Shown: in pieces, positions 55,396 through 63,993 of the stretch
How the letters are laid out: each line of letters opens with the position of its first letter
How positions within the stretch are numbered: the stretch's first letter is position 1
NCBI GenBank assembly: GCA_963978905.1
Contig: OZ022258.1
Span: 38,859,782 to 38,923,781 of the forward strand
Length of the DNA stretch: 64,000 nucleotides
Origin: Trichostrongylus colubriformis
Taxonomy: Eukaryota; Nematoda; Chromadorea; Rhabditida; Trichostrongylidae
Direction: 5' to 3'
Notes under the pieces: generated by a model
The model's database searches: none
Seen by the model: the letters and a program-made list of their open reading frames with translations, nothing else
What the model was told of the DNA's origin: nothing
Position numbers and translations under genes: made by a program

Positions 55396-57675
55396 CTATG
55401 TGTAAGTCTTGAGTGTTGGCTTGATTTGGAGTCGGCTCGGCGGTCGTCGGATACGTCGCTGTCGTCTTTCTGACGGTATAGTCGAATTTGGTGATGGAGC
55501 TGTTGTATCCGAAGTGTCGAGTACTGCTGTCGAGGAGTCTCCATCTGGTGTCCTCGCAGTCGCTGTATCTTGCAGCATTGTACTCGCTGGGTGTGACGGC
55601 TCTGTTGTCGAATCGAAGAGATCCGCTTGTTCTGCTTCGATAGTTGTGCGAAAACGCATCTGATTCGCATGTCGTCGTTCCACTGTTCCATTCACAACGA
55701 CATCGTAGAGAACGTTTCCATGACGAGCAAGGACCTTTCCGGGTATCCATTTGTTTCTACCGCAGAAGTCCTTCACCCATACTGCGTCTTCTGGCTCAAA
55801 TATCTTCGAACGGGCACCATGGTGTAGATTGAACTCTTCCTCCATCTTCTGGTTCCTTTGAGTAGGTATGCGTCGAGACATAGCGAGCAGTGTGAGGGGA
55901 GTCCGGAGTTGATGTCCGAGGAAGTTCTCGGCCGGTGACCGTCCTTTGGGAGATGCTGCGCAGGGGGTGCTCCTGTAGGCCATCAAGAATTTTTGTATAG
56001 CTGTAGCGTTAGCGTTTTTCAGCTTCTCCAATCCACGCTTGAATGTGTCCACGAATCTTTCGGCTTGACCGTTTGACTGTGGGTGGTAAGGTGGGGAGCG
56101 GATGTGGACGATACCATTTGTTCTGCAGAATTCTGTGAATTCTGACGAAGTGAACTGGCTACCATTGTCCGAAACAAGGGTTTCGGGACATCCGAACTGT
56201 GCAAATAGCTTTAAGAGCTCTCGCTTTGTAGCCTTGCTTGTCGTTGAAGTCATTTCGATGACTTCCGGCCATTTGGAGTATGCATCCACAATGATGAGGA
56301 AGACTTTTCCTTTCACTGGTCCTGCGAAATCCACATGTATGCGTGACCATGGTTTCTCTTCTTTCGGCCATGAATAGAGCTCTGTTTTAATAGGCGCTTT
56401 AGCGGCTTCCTGACAGCTGGTGCAAATGCGAACGAAGTTTTCTATGTCCTTCGTAATGTTCGTCCAGTAAACATAAGAGCGGGCCAGGCTCTTCATCCGT
56501 GACTTACCAGGATGTCCTTCGTGTAGCAGAGTTAATACACGGTTGTGAAATTTCGACGGGATGACAATCCTAGGTCCGAAGAAAAGGCAGTCATCTTGGA
56601 GTGAGAGAGACTGACGAAGTGCATGGTGGCATTTGATCTCCGGTGATGGCTTCTTTGGCCACTTGTCTTCACGAACATACTGGATGACTTTTTCCAAGAC
56701 ATCGTCTTTGGAACTTTCAGCTGCTATCGAATTCATATTGATCTTCTGTGCTTCTACTGCTTTGCACTCGAATGCGGCATCCTTTGAAGCATTTGCGATG
56801 ACAACATCTTCCGCTTCTTCCGTTTGGTCAGCAATTAAGCGTGATAGGGCATCCGCTTGTCCAAAATCCGTGGTTTTTCTATACCCAATTTTGAAGTCAT
56901 ATCCACGTAGTATTAGCGACCAGCGTAGAAGACGGTTGGCTGTATATGTTGGTAAGCCTTTCTTGCTTCCAAAAATGGTGATGAGTGGTTTATGGTCTGT
57001 GAGAAGGGTGAATCGGCGTCCGAATAAGTATCGGTGGAACTTGCGAACTGCATAGACCAGTGCGAGTCCTTCCTTCTCAATCTGACCATACTTCTTTTCT
57101 GCTTCAGTGAGGCTTCGGCTGGCATGGCTGATGGCTTTTTCTGAACCATCTGCGAATCGATGCAGGATTACGGCTCCAATGCCGTATTCGGAAGCGTCAG
57201 CTGCAACAATGAGATCCAACTTGGGATCATAATGTGTGAGCAGAAGTGGGGAGGCCAGAATTTCTTTGGCTTCTTCAAAAGCCTTCTGGCATTCTTGCGA
57301 CCACTTGAATGTTGTGTTTTTCTTCAACAGAGCATCAAGCGGGGCGCGGAGTTTGCGCATTTCAGGAATGAAGGCTCCATAGTAATTCAGCATTCCGAGG
57401 AAAGAGCGAAGTTGTGTGATGTCCTTTGGCCGCGGCATCTTTGTGATAGCTTGAATCTTGTCGGGATCTGGACGTCGACCATTTGCGTCGATGATGTTCC
57501 CGAGATATCTGACTTCTGGCATCATGAAATGGCATTTTTCGGCACGCACACGGAAACCGTACTGCTCGATTCGGTGGAAAAGAGCTTCCAAGTTGTGTCG
57601 ATGTTCCAACGTAGTTCGTCCTGAGACTATTATGTCATCCAAGTAAGCGGTAACTCCTTCGAGACCTGCTATCAT
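55396..57675 (-). CDS. Pol, part 2: RT palm, RNase H, integrase
   Basis: The open frame is 759 codons. The RT catalytic box AYLDDIIVS is near residue 10, followed by the thumb/connection (FLGMLNYYGAFIPEMRKL). RNase H starts near residue 155 (VAADASEYGIGAVI) and ends near ADALSRL. Integrase has an HHCC zinc motif (HEGHPG.., CTSC), then the catalytic D in VDFAGPVKG, D in VSDNGSQF and E in PQSNGQAERF. A GPY/F-like module follows (NKWIPGKVLARHGNVLYDV..VERRHANQ). It integrates the cDNA copy. The first residues are not a natural start; the frame continues from the upstream ORF across a length change at about 57676-57725. Confidence 0.93.
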   Translation of the reverse strand: MIAGLEGVTAYLDDIIVSGRTTLEHRHNLEALFHRIEQYGFRVRAEKCHFMMPEVRYLGNIIDANGRRPDPDKIQAITKMPRPKDITQLRSFLGMLNYYGAFIPEMRKLRAPLDALLKKNTTFKWSQECQKAFEEAKEILASPLLLTHYDPKLDLIVAADASEYGIGAVILHRFADGSEKAISHASRSLTEAEKKYGQIEKEGLALVYAVRKFHRYLFGRRFTLLTDHKPLITIFGSKKGLPTYTANRLLRWSLILRGYDFKIGYRKTTDFGQADALSRLIADQTEEAEDVVIANASKDAAFECKAVEAQKINMNSIAAESSKDDVLEKVIQYVREDKWPKKPSPEIKCHHALRQSLSLQDDCLFFGPRIVIPSKFHNRVLTLLHEGHPGKSRMKSLARSYVYWTNITKDIENFVRICTSCQEAAKAPIKTELYSWPKEEKPWSRIHVDFAGPVKGKVFLIIVDAYSKWPEVIEMTSTTSKATKRELLKLFAQFGCPETLVSDNGSQFTSSEFTEFCRTNGIVHIRSPPYHPQSNGQAERFVDTFKRGLEKLKNANATAIQKFLMAYRSTPCAASPKGRSPAENFLGHQLRTPLTLLAMSRRIPTQRNQKMEEEFNLHHGARSKIFEPEDAVWVKDFCGRNKWIPGKVLARHGNVLYDVVVNGTVERRHANQMRFRTTIEAEQADLFDSTTEPSHPASTMLQDTATARTPDGDSSTAVLDTSDTTAPSPNSTIPSERRQRRIRRPPSRLQIKPTLKTYT

Positions 57676-57713
57676 AGAATCGATGATTTGTTGGAATATA
57701 CCTGGGGCTGACT

Positions 57714-59525
57714 TTACTCCGAACGCAGGCGGTTGTAGCGGAAAAGACCACGATGTGTGTTGATAGTAAGAAGTTCTTTCGAATCTTCGTCCACTTCAAT
57801 TTGTAGATATGCATCCGCCAGATCAATCTGAGAGAATAATCGGCCACCATTGAGCTTTGTGAAAATCTCTTCCATTGTCGGCAATGGGTGTCGATGGAGT
57901 GATAAGGAGTCATTCAGGCCAGTGGAGAAATCTGCACATAACCGGATGTTGCCATTGCTCTTTTTCACCACTACTACTGGTGCTGCCCAGTTGGAATGAT
58001 CAACAGCTGTGAGTATCCCCTCTTGAAGTAGTCGATCAATTTCTGCATTCACAGCTAGTTGCGAGGCAAATGGCACAGGTCGCTTTTGTCGGTACACAGG
58101 TCTAGCGTTTGGCTTCAGGAACAGTTTTGCCTTCGCCTTGGTACATCGTCCGAGGCCTGGAGCAAAGGCACGTGTGAATCGTGCTCTTAAGTGAGCAACA
58201 AGTTCATTGCGATCGTTGTCCAATGCTGCGGCTTTCCGGCAGTTGTATTGATCCTTTAGTTGACGGTAGTCAGGCACTTGTATACACCACTCAAGTCCGA
58301 GGAGGTCGGTTGCTTTTGTGACATAGCATTTTCCTCGTCCTGAGATAGGTTGATGATGGCGGTCGAAAATAGTGAAGTTGGCCTGGAAGCTTCCTTTGAT
58401 GTCCATTGGTGAACCATTGGCTGTTTTCACTGCTGGGACAATTGGGCACAGAGCCGGGCGTCCAAGTTTGGTCCATGTTTTGTGGGAGATCATGGTGATG
58501 TCTGCTCCGGTGTCGAGTTGTAGGCGAACTGGTTCTCCATTGATATGCACTTTCATGTAGGTTCGTGCATCTTGGGCAGTGAACGCTACATTTTCGCATC
58601 GGAGCTTCCGTTTCGAAGATTTGCCTCTTGCCCTTCGTCTTGACAAGTTTCTTCGACTCGGATTTTTCCTATCACCTTTCTTTTCTTCAAAGGAATGTTT
58701 ATCAAAACTCACATGTTTTGAACGACGCTGCTTCCTTGCTGACTTCCGTCGTTGTGCAGCATTTATCTCTCTTGTCTCCATCGTGCGGTTGTCCGACCGC
58801 AAAGTAACGAATGTTTCACGTTCGTTGATGAAATCGTCGAGAGCTGGACTAGGATCACTTTCTTTGAGGTGATTCATCTTGTTGAGTAGTCGAAGGCGCA
58901 TTTCCGAGTGGGATGCGTCTGTGAGGCCAGCTACAAATACAAGACATTTGAGCGATTCGCTGTCAACATCCTTCATGCATGCCTCCTCAAACTTCTTCTT
59001 TATAGTGTTTCCGAAGTCGCGGTAAGGTATATGGGTCCCATATTCTGGAGGGCACGATGCTTGCAAAAACTCGAATCGTCGTCGGATGAGGGTTTTCTTT
59101 GGGCCGAAAAGCTTCTTCAGTGTTTCGACGGTGGTGGACAGGTCAATGTCTCTGGGCTTCAAAGGTAGAACATGCTCTGAGTACGTCTTGTACGTTACCT
59201 TGTCCAACTTGTCGATGATGAGGTTTCGCTTTCTATCATTTGTGAGTGAAGATCCTCGGTCATCGATCACTGCACCATAGCGTCTGAACCATGAGTCGAA
59301 TGTCGATTCGTCGTCTTCTTCGTAGCTAAACTGTGGTAGATCTCGCATGAGATCTCCGTATGCATCTGGAGCCGATGCTTTATCAGGTGATTGTGCAGGC
59401 TGCTTCTGGTCCACGAGGGCGGCAAGGAGCTTATTGATGTGCTCATTCTGCTGCTGCATCGTCACGAGGAACGGCGTCAACCACTGGGGTGCATCTTTCG
59501 ATGCTGCTGGAACGCTGCTTGGCAT
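57714..59525 (-). CDS. Gag-protease-RT N-terminal part of the Ty3/gypsy element
   Basis: The open frame is 603 codons from ATG at 59525. Residues 1-250 are a Gag-like helical region (DESTFDSWFRRYGAVIDDRG, RRRFEFLQ). Residues about 255-310 are very rich in Arg/Lys, with no CCHC zinc knuckle visible. The protease active site LDTGADITMIS is near residue 330. RT begins near 430 and includes NWAAPVVVVKKSNG.IRLCADF and SQIDLADAYLQIEVD (first catalytic Asp). The frame stops inside the conserved RT block just after YNRL, where one base appears to be missing. An assembly error is possible. Confidence 0.93.
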   Translation of the reverse strand: MPSSVPAASKDAPQWLTPFLVTMQQQNEHINKLLAALVDQKQPAQSPDKASAPDAYGDLMRDLPQFSYEEDDESTFDSWFRRYGAVIDDRGSSLTNDRKRNLIIDKLDKVTYKTYSEHVLPLKPRDIDLSTTVETLKKLFGPKKTLIRRRFEFLQASCPPEYGTHIPYRDFGNTIKKKFEEACMKDVDSESLKCLVFVAGLTDASHSEMRLRLLNKMNHLKESDPSPALDDFINERETFVTLRSDNRTMETREINAAQRRKSARKQRRSKHVSFDKHSFEEKKGDRKNPSRRNLSRRRARGKSSKRKLRCENVAFTAQDARTYMKVHINGEPVRLQLDTGADITMISHKTWTKLGRPALCPIVPAVKTANGSPMDIKGSFQANFTIFDRHHQPISGRGKCYVTKATDLLGLEWCIQVPDYRQLKDQYNCRKAAALDNDRNELVAHLRARFTRAFAPGLGRCTKAKAKLFLKPNARPVYRQKRPVPFASQLAVNAEIDRLLQEGILTAVDHSNWAAPVVVVKKSNGNIRLCADFSTGLNDSLSLHRHPLPTMEEIFTKLNGGRLFSQIDLADAYLQIEVDEDSKELLTINTHRGLFRYNRLRSE

Positions 59526-59557
59526 GTCGTTTCCTGCACTCCTACAGCTGGTGTAGT

Positions 59558-59574
59558 TCAGTCCTGATCGCCAG
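59558..59574 (-). promoter_or_regulatory. Primer binding site region
   Basis: On the minus strand, one base after the 5' LTR, the sequence reads TGGCGATCAGGACTGA. The TGG start fits pairing with a tRNA 3' CCA end. I cannot assign the tRNA without a tRNA set. Confidence 0.6.
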
Positions 59575-59768
59575 TGTTACAGCTTTGCTACCAAGTGCTT
59601 TATTGAAGCACGAGACGACAAGTGACTAGCATACCACAGAGTAGCCCTTTTATAGAGAAGGGCTGACGTATCACTCAATAACAAAAATGAGCACAAACAC
59701 AAACACTTATTATCACAAACCAAGTCTATGACAATCGCCACATGGGTAGTGAGCGGTCATCTACAACA
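59575..59768 (-). repeat. 5' LTR
   Basis: The 194-bp 5' LTR in the element's own orientation, identical to the 3' LTR at 55122-55315. It provides the promoter (CTATAAAAGG) and transcription start for the element. Confidence 0.95.
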
Positions 59769-59773
59769 GGTAC

Positions 59774-60230
59774 TACACCTTGCAGACACTTATAGCAACC
59801 CTCGCAATCGAATTTTCCACAGAGCAAACTGCATCTGTAACACCCGTGACTGTCATATCGTATTTGTCCTTGGAGTGGATTAAAACTTCTGCCGTTGTAA
59901 GCATAGGGATGGTTGCTTCGATCGTTCTGAGGTGCGAAACCGTATGAGTGAGTGTGATCCATGGACGACCCGATTTTCCAGTCGACTTTCGATGATGTCT
60001 ATAGTGTCCAAACTCTTGCACAAATAGCTCACTTTGTTCTCAGCTGGCTGGCAGTCGCAGTCTGGAAGAATTGAGCAGTTGAGTGACTGTAATGCCTCGT
60101 GCGATTCACAGTGCAGAGTTGGTCTGTTGTTCGTTATCCGCAGAGCGAAATTAGTGCCTTCAGATACGAAAGTAGAAGTCAACAGCGGTGTTGGTGGGAC
60201 AGCTAAGGTCGTCAAGGTGGCTCGCATGGC
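59774..60230 (-). pseudogene. G2-like glycoprotein ORF, 5' part, cut off by the LTR element
   Basis: Minus-strand frames show the conserved layout of phlebovirus G2-like proteins of nematodes: STFVSEGTNFALRITNNRP, a cysteine cluster (LHCESHEAL, LNCSILPDCDCQPAENKV), then DMTVTGVTDAVCSVEN and GCYKCLQG just before the insertion point. There is at least one internal frame change near 59950. The family comprises class II-like membrane glycoproteins, found in env-bearing nematode retroelements and in host gene families. Which applies here cannot be decided. Its upstream end lies only about 140 bp from the first 5S gene. Confidence 0.55.
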
Positions 60231-60368
60231 TCCTATTTGAATTGGAATTGTAGGTTGCAGTGTGAACGTATACCTTTTGCTGACCTTGTTTGTTTGCTAA
60301 TAGACATCAATTCCAAATGAATCGCTTCTTTCCACTGAGCGCATTTGAGTATCTCGTAAACTCGGTCG

Positions 60369-60474
60369 TGGGATTCCCAAGCCGTCTCCGATCCAAGTAC
60401 TAACCAGGCCCAACGTTGCTTAACTTGCCAGATCGGACGGGATGGCGTGCTTTCAACGTGGTATGGCCGTAAGC
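60369..60474 (-). rRNA. 5S rRNA, copy 1, 3'-truncated
   Basis: It matches the other copies up to the GGGAATCCCA region, then the last ~13-18 nt differ (minus strand CGACCGAGTTTAC in place of GTGTCGTAAGCT). This marks the left edge of the array; it is probably not functional. Confidence 0.85.
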
Positions 60475-60575
60475 GAGCACTGAACATATGAAATAGGAAC
60501 TTATTCTATCTTTTTCCCCACATTTTAACAACAATCACACACCTAGAGGAGTGCATTGCGGCTGCAAAAATCAAA

Positions 60576-60694
60576 AGCTTACGACACCTGGGATTCCCAA
60601 GCCGTCTCCGATCCAAGTACTAACCAGGCCCAACGTTGCTTAACTTGCCAGATCGGACGGGATGGCGTGCTTTCAACGTGGTATGGCCGTAAGC
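60576..60694 (-). rRNA. 5S rRNA, copy 2
   Basis: Full 119-nt gene, starting GCTTACGGCCATACCACGTT on the minus strand and ending TCGTAAGCT. The 5' and 3' ends can pair as helix I, and the internal pol III promoter region is intact. Confidence 0.95.
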
Positions 60695-60795
60695 GAGCAC
60701 TGAACATATGAAATAGGAACTTATTCTATCTTTTTCCCCACATTTTAACAACAATCACACACCTAGAGGAGTGCATTGCGGCTGCAAAAATCAAA

Positions 60796-60913
60796 AGCTT
60801 ACGACACCTGGGATTCCCAAGCCGTCTCCGACCAAGTACTAACCAGGCCCAACGTTGCTTAACTTGCCAGATCGGACGGGATGGCGTGCTTTCAACGTGG
60901 TATGGCCGTAAGC
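60796..60913 (-). rRNA. 5S rRNA, copy 3, one-base deletion
   Basis: 118 nt. One base is missing in the GGATCGGAGA block (reads GGTCGG), around residue 83, within the box C region of the internal promoter. It may be a pseudogene or a sequence error. Confidence 0.93.
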
Positions 60914-61014
60914 GAGCACTGAACATATGAAATAGGAACTTATTCTATCTTTTTCCCCACATTTTAACAACAATCACACACCTAGAGGAGTGCATTGCGG
61001 CTGCAAAAATCAAA

Positions 61015-61133
61015 AGCTTACGACACCTGGGATTCCCAAGCCGTCTCCGATCCAAGTACTAACCAGGCCCAACGTTGCTTAACTTGCCAGATCGGACGGG
61101 ATGGCGTGCTTTCAACGTGGTATGGCCGTAAGC
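61015..61133 (-). rRNA. 5S rRNA, copy 4
   Basis: Full 119-nt consensus gene. The spacer upstream of it (between copies 4 and 5) carries the variant TTTTAACAG at 61190. Confidence 0.95.
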
Positions 61134-61234
61134 GAGCACTGAACATATGAAATAGGAACTTATTCTATCTTTTTCCCCACATTTTAACAGCAATCACACA
61201 CCTAGAGGAGTGCATTGCGGCTGCAAAAATCAAA

Positions 61235-61353
61235 AGCTTACGACACCTGGGATTCCCAAGCCGTCTCCGATCCAAGTACTAACCAGACCCAACGTTGCTT
61301 AACTTGCCAGATCGGACGGGATGGCGTGCTTTCAACGTGGTATGGCCGTAAGC
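61235..61353 (-). rRNA. 5S rRNA, copy 5
   Basis: Full length. Variant CCAGACCC on the plus strand (consensus CCAGGCCC), shared with copies 12 and 16. Confidence 0.95.
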
Positions 61354-61454
61354 GAGCACTGAACATATGAAATAGGAACTTATTCTATCTTTTTCCCCAC
61401 ATTTTAACAACAATCACACACCTAGAGGAGTGCATTGCGGCTGCAAAAATCAAA

Positions 61455-61573
61455 AGCTTACGACACCTGGGATTCCCAAGCCGTCTCCGATCCAAGTACT
61501 AACCAGGCCCAACGTTGCTTAACTTGCCAGATCGGACGGGATGGCGTGCTTTCAACGTGGCATGGCCGTAAGC
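61455..61573 (-). rRNA. 5S rRNA, copy 6
   Basis: Full length. Variant GGCATGGCC on the plus strand (consensus GGTATGGCC), shared with copy 13. Confidence 0.95.
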
Positions 61574-61674
61574 GAGCACTGAACATATGAAATAGGAACT
61601 TATTCTATCTTTTTCCCCACATTTTAACAACAATCACACACCTAGAGGAGTGCATTGCGGCTGCAAAAATCAAA

Positions 61675-61793
61675 AGCTTACGACACCTGGGATTCCCAAG
61701 CCGTCTCCGATCCAAGTACTAACCAGGCCCAACGTTGCTTAACTTGCCAGATCGGACGGGATGGCGTGCTTTCAACGTGGTATGGCCGTAAGC
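61675..61793 (-). rRNA. 5S rRNA, copy 7
   Basis: Full 119-nt consensus gene. Confidence 0.95.
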
Positions 61794-61894
61794 GAGCACT
61801 GAACATATGAAATAGGAACTTATTCTATCTTTTTCCCCACATTTTAACAACAATCACACACCTAGAGGAGTGCATTGCGGCTGCAAAAATCAAA

Positions 61895-62013
61895 AGCTTA
61901 CGACACCTGGGATTCCCAAGCCGTCTCCGATCCAAGTACTAACCAGGCCCAACGTTGCTTAATTTGCCAGATCGGACGGGATGGCGTGCTTTCAACGTGG
62001 TATGGCCGTAAGC
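61895..62013 (-). rRNA. 5S rRNA, copy 8
   Basis: Full length with one private change (TTAATTTGCC for TTAACTTGCC on the plus strand). Confidence 0.95.
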
Positions 62014-62114
62014 GAGCACTGAACATATGAAATAGGAACTTATTCTATCTTTTTCCCCACATTTTAACAACAATCACACACCTAGAGGAGTGCATTGCGG
62101 CTGCAAAAATCAAA

Positions 62115-62233
62115 AGCTTACGACACCTGGGATTCCCAAGCCGTCTCCGATCCAAGTACTAACCAGGCCCAACGTTGCTTAACTTGCCAGATCGGACGGG
62201 ATGGCGTGCTTTCAACGTGGTATGGCCGTAAGC
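62115..62233 (-). rRNA. 5S rRNA, copy 9
   Basis: Full 119-nt gene. Two changes in the immediate 5' flank (AGTACTGAGC for AGCACTGAAC on the plus strand). Confidence 0.95.
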
Positions 62234-62334
62234 GAGTACTGAGCATATGAAATAGGAACTTATTCTATCTTTTTCCCCACATTTTAACAACAATCACACA
62301 CCTAGAGGAGTGCATTGCGGCTGCAAAAATCAAA

Positions 62335-62453
62335 AGCTTACGACACCTGGGATTCCCAAGCCGTCTCCGATCCAAGTACTAACCAGGCCCAACGTTGCTT
62401 AACTTGCCAGATCGGACGGGATGGCGTGCTTTCAACGTGGTATGGCCGTAAGC
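62335..62453 (-). rRNA. 5S rRNA, copy 10
   Basis: Full 119-nt consensus gene. Confidence 0.95.
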
Positions 62454-62554
62454 GAGCACTGAACATATGAAATAGGAACTTATTCTATCTTTTTCCCCAC
62501 ATTTTAACAACAATCACACACCTAGAGGAGTGCATTGCGGCTGCAAAAATCAAA

Positions 62555-62673
62555 AGCTTACGACACCTGGGATTCCCAAGCCGTCTCCGATCCAAGTACT
62601 AACCAGGCCCAACGTTGCTTAACTTGCCAGATCGGACGGGATGGCGTGCTTTCAACGTGGTATGGCCGTAAGC
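62555..62673 (-). rRNA. 5S rRNA, copy 11
   Basis: Full 119-nt consensus gene. Its upstream spacer carries TTTTAACAG at 62730, as beside copy 4. Confidence 0.95.
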
Positions 62674-62774
62674 GAGCACTGAACATATGAAATAGGAACT
62701 TATTCTATCTTTTTCCCCACATTTTAACAGCAATCACACACCTAGAGGAGTGCATTGCGGCTGCAAAAATCAAA

Positions 62775-62893
62775 AGCTTACGACACCTGGGATTCCCAAG
62801 CCGTCTCCGATCCAAGTACTAACCAGACCCAACGTTGCTTAACTTGCCAGATCGGACGGGATGGCGTGCTTTCAACGTGGTATGGCCGTAAGC
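62775..62893 (-). rRNA. 5S rRNA, copy 12
   Basis: Full length with the CCAGACCC variant shared with copy 5. Confidence 0.95.
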
Positions 62894-62994
62894 GAGCACT
62901 GAACATATGAAATAGGAACTTATTCTATCTTTTTCCCCACATTTTAACAACAATCACACACCTAGAGGAGTGCATTGCGGCTGCAAAAATCAAA

Positions 62995-63113
62995 AGCTTA
63001 CGACACCTGGGATTCCCAAGCCGTCTCCGATCCAAGTACTAACCAGGCCCAACGTTGCTTAACTTGCCAGATCGGACGGGATGGCGTGCTTTCAACGTGG
63101 CATGGCCGTAAGC
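62995..63113 (-). rRNA. 5S rRNA, copy 13
   Basis: Full length with the GGCATGGCC variant shared with copy 6. Confidence 0.95.
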
Positions 63114-63214
63114 GAGCACTGAACATATGAAATAGGAACTTATTCTATCTTTTTCCCCACATTTTAACAACAATCACACACCTAGAGGAGTGCATTGCGG
63201 CTGCAAAAATCAAA

Positions 63215-63333
63215 AGCTTACGACACCTGGGATTCCCAAGCCGTCTCCGATCCAAGTACTAACCAGGCCCAACGTTGCTTAACTTGCCAGATCGGACGGG
63301 ATGGCGTGCTTTCAACGTGGTATGGCCGTAAGC
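63215..63333 (-). rRNA. 5S rRNA, copy 14
   Basis: Full 119-nt consensus gene. Confidence 0.95.
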
Positions 63334-63434
63334 GAGCACTGAACATATGAAATAGGAACTTATTCTATCTTTTTCCCCACATTTTAACAACAATCACACA
63401 CCTAGAGGAGTGCATTGCGGCTGCAAAAATCAAA

Positions 63435-63553
63435 AGCTTACGACACCTGGGATTCCCAAGCCGTCTCCGATCCAAGTACTAACCAGGCCCAACGTTGCTT
63501 AACTTGCCAGATCGGACGGGATGGCGTGCTTTCAACGTGGTATGGCCGTAAGC
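63435..63553 (-). rRNA. 5S rRNA, copy 15
   Basis: Full 119-nt consensus gene. Confidence 0.95.
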
Positions 63554-63654
63554 GAGCACTGAACATATGAAATAGGAACTTATTCTATCTTTTTCCCCAC
63601 ATTTTAACAACAATCACACACCTAGAGGAGTGCATTGCGGCTGCAAAAATCAAA

Positions 63655-63773
63655 AGCTTACGACACCTGGGATTCCCAAGCCGTCTCCGATCCAAGTACT
63701 AACCAGACCCAACGTTGCTTAACTTGCCAGATCGGACGGGATGGCGTGCTTTCAACGTGGTATGGCCGTAAGC
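63655..63773 (-). rRNA. 5S rRNA, copy 16
   Basis: Full length with the CCAGACCC variant. Its upstream spacer (63774-63874) is strongly diverged from all others, although the length is conserved. Confidence 0.95.
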
Positions 63774-63874
63774 GAACACTGACACTTTGAAATAGGAACT
63801 TATACAACCATTTTCCAGGGATTTTTCAAGCAAATAACCACCCATGAAAACCCAATACAGTTGAAAAATCCAAA

Positions 63875-63993
63875 AGCTTACGACACCTGGGATTCCCAAG
63901 CCGTCTCCGATCCAAGTACTAACCAGGCCCAACGTTGCTTAACTTGCCAGATCGGACGGGATGGCGTGCTTTCAACGTGGTATGGCCGTAAGC
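63875..63993 (-). rRNA. 5S rRNA, copy 17
   Basis: Full 119-nt consensus gene, the last in the window. The terminator side reads CTTTTGGATTTTTC on the coding strand. Confidence 0.95.

Larger units (their letters stand above)
55122..59768 (-). mobile_element. Ty3/gypsy LTR retrotransposon, near-intact, 4647 bp
   Basis: Two identical 194-bp LTRs bound one Gag-Pro-RT frame and one RT-RNaseH-Integrase frame on the minus strand. GGTAC is repeated directly outside (55117-55121 and 59769-59773) as a 5-bp target duplication. The domain order PR-RT-RH-IN is that of Metaviridae (Ty3/gypsy), not Pseudoviridae. There is no env. Identical LTRs imply very recent insertion. The single visible lesion is the frame break between the two ORFs. 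The target was a G2-like glycoprotein ORF. Confidence 0.95.
60369..63993 (-). repeat. Tandem 5S rDNA array, 17 genes, 220-bp unit
   Basis: Each unit is a 119-nt 5S gene plus a 101-bp spacer, all on the minus strand. The spacer is highly uniform from the first to the sixteenth gene. It carries no spliced-leader sequence and no other recognisable gene. Directly after each gene on the coding strand come TTTT and TTTTT runs, which serve as pol III terminators. The array continues beyond the window. Unit variants recur at a distance of seven units. Confidence 0.95.

Noticed and set aside
60233..63932. Repeated short reading frames across the 5S array
   Set aside because: They are translations of antisense 5S rRNA and spacer.
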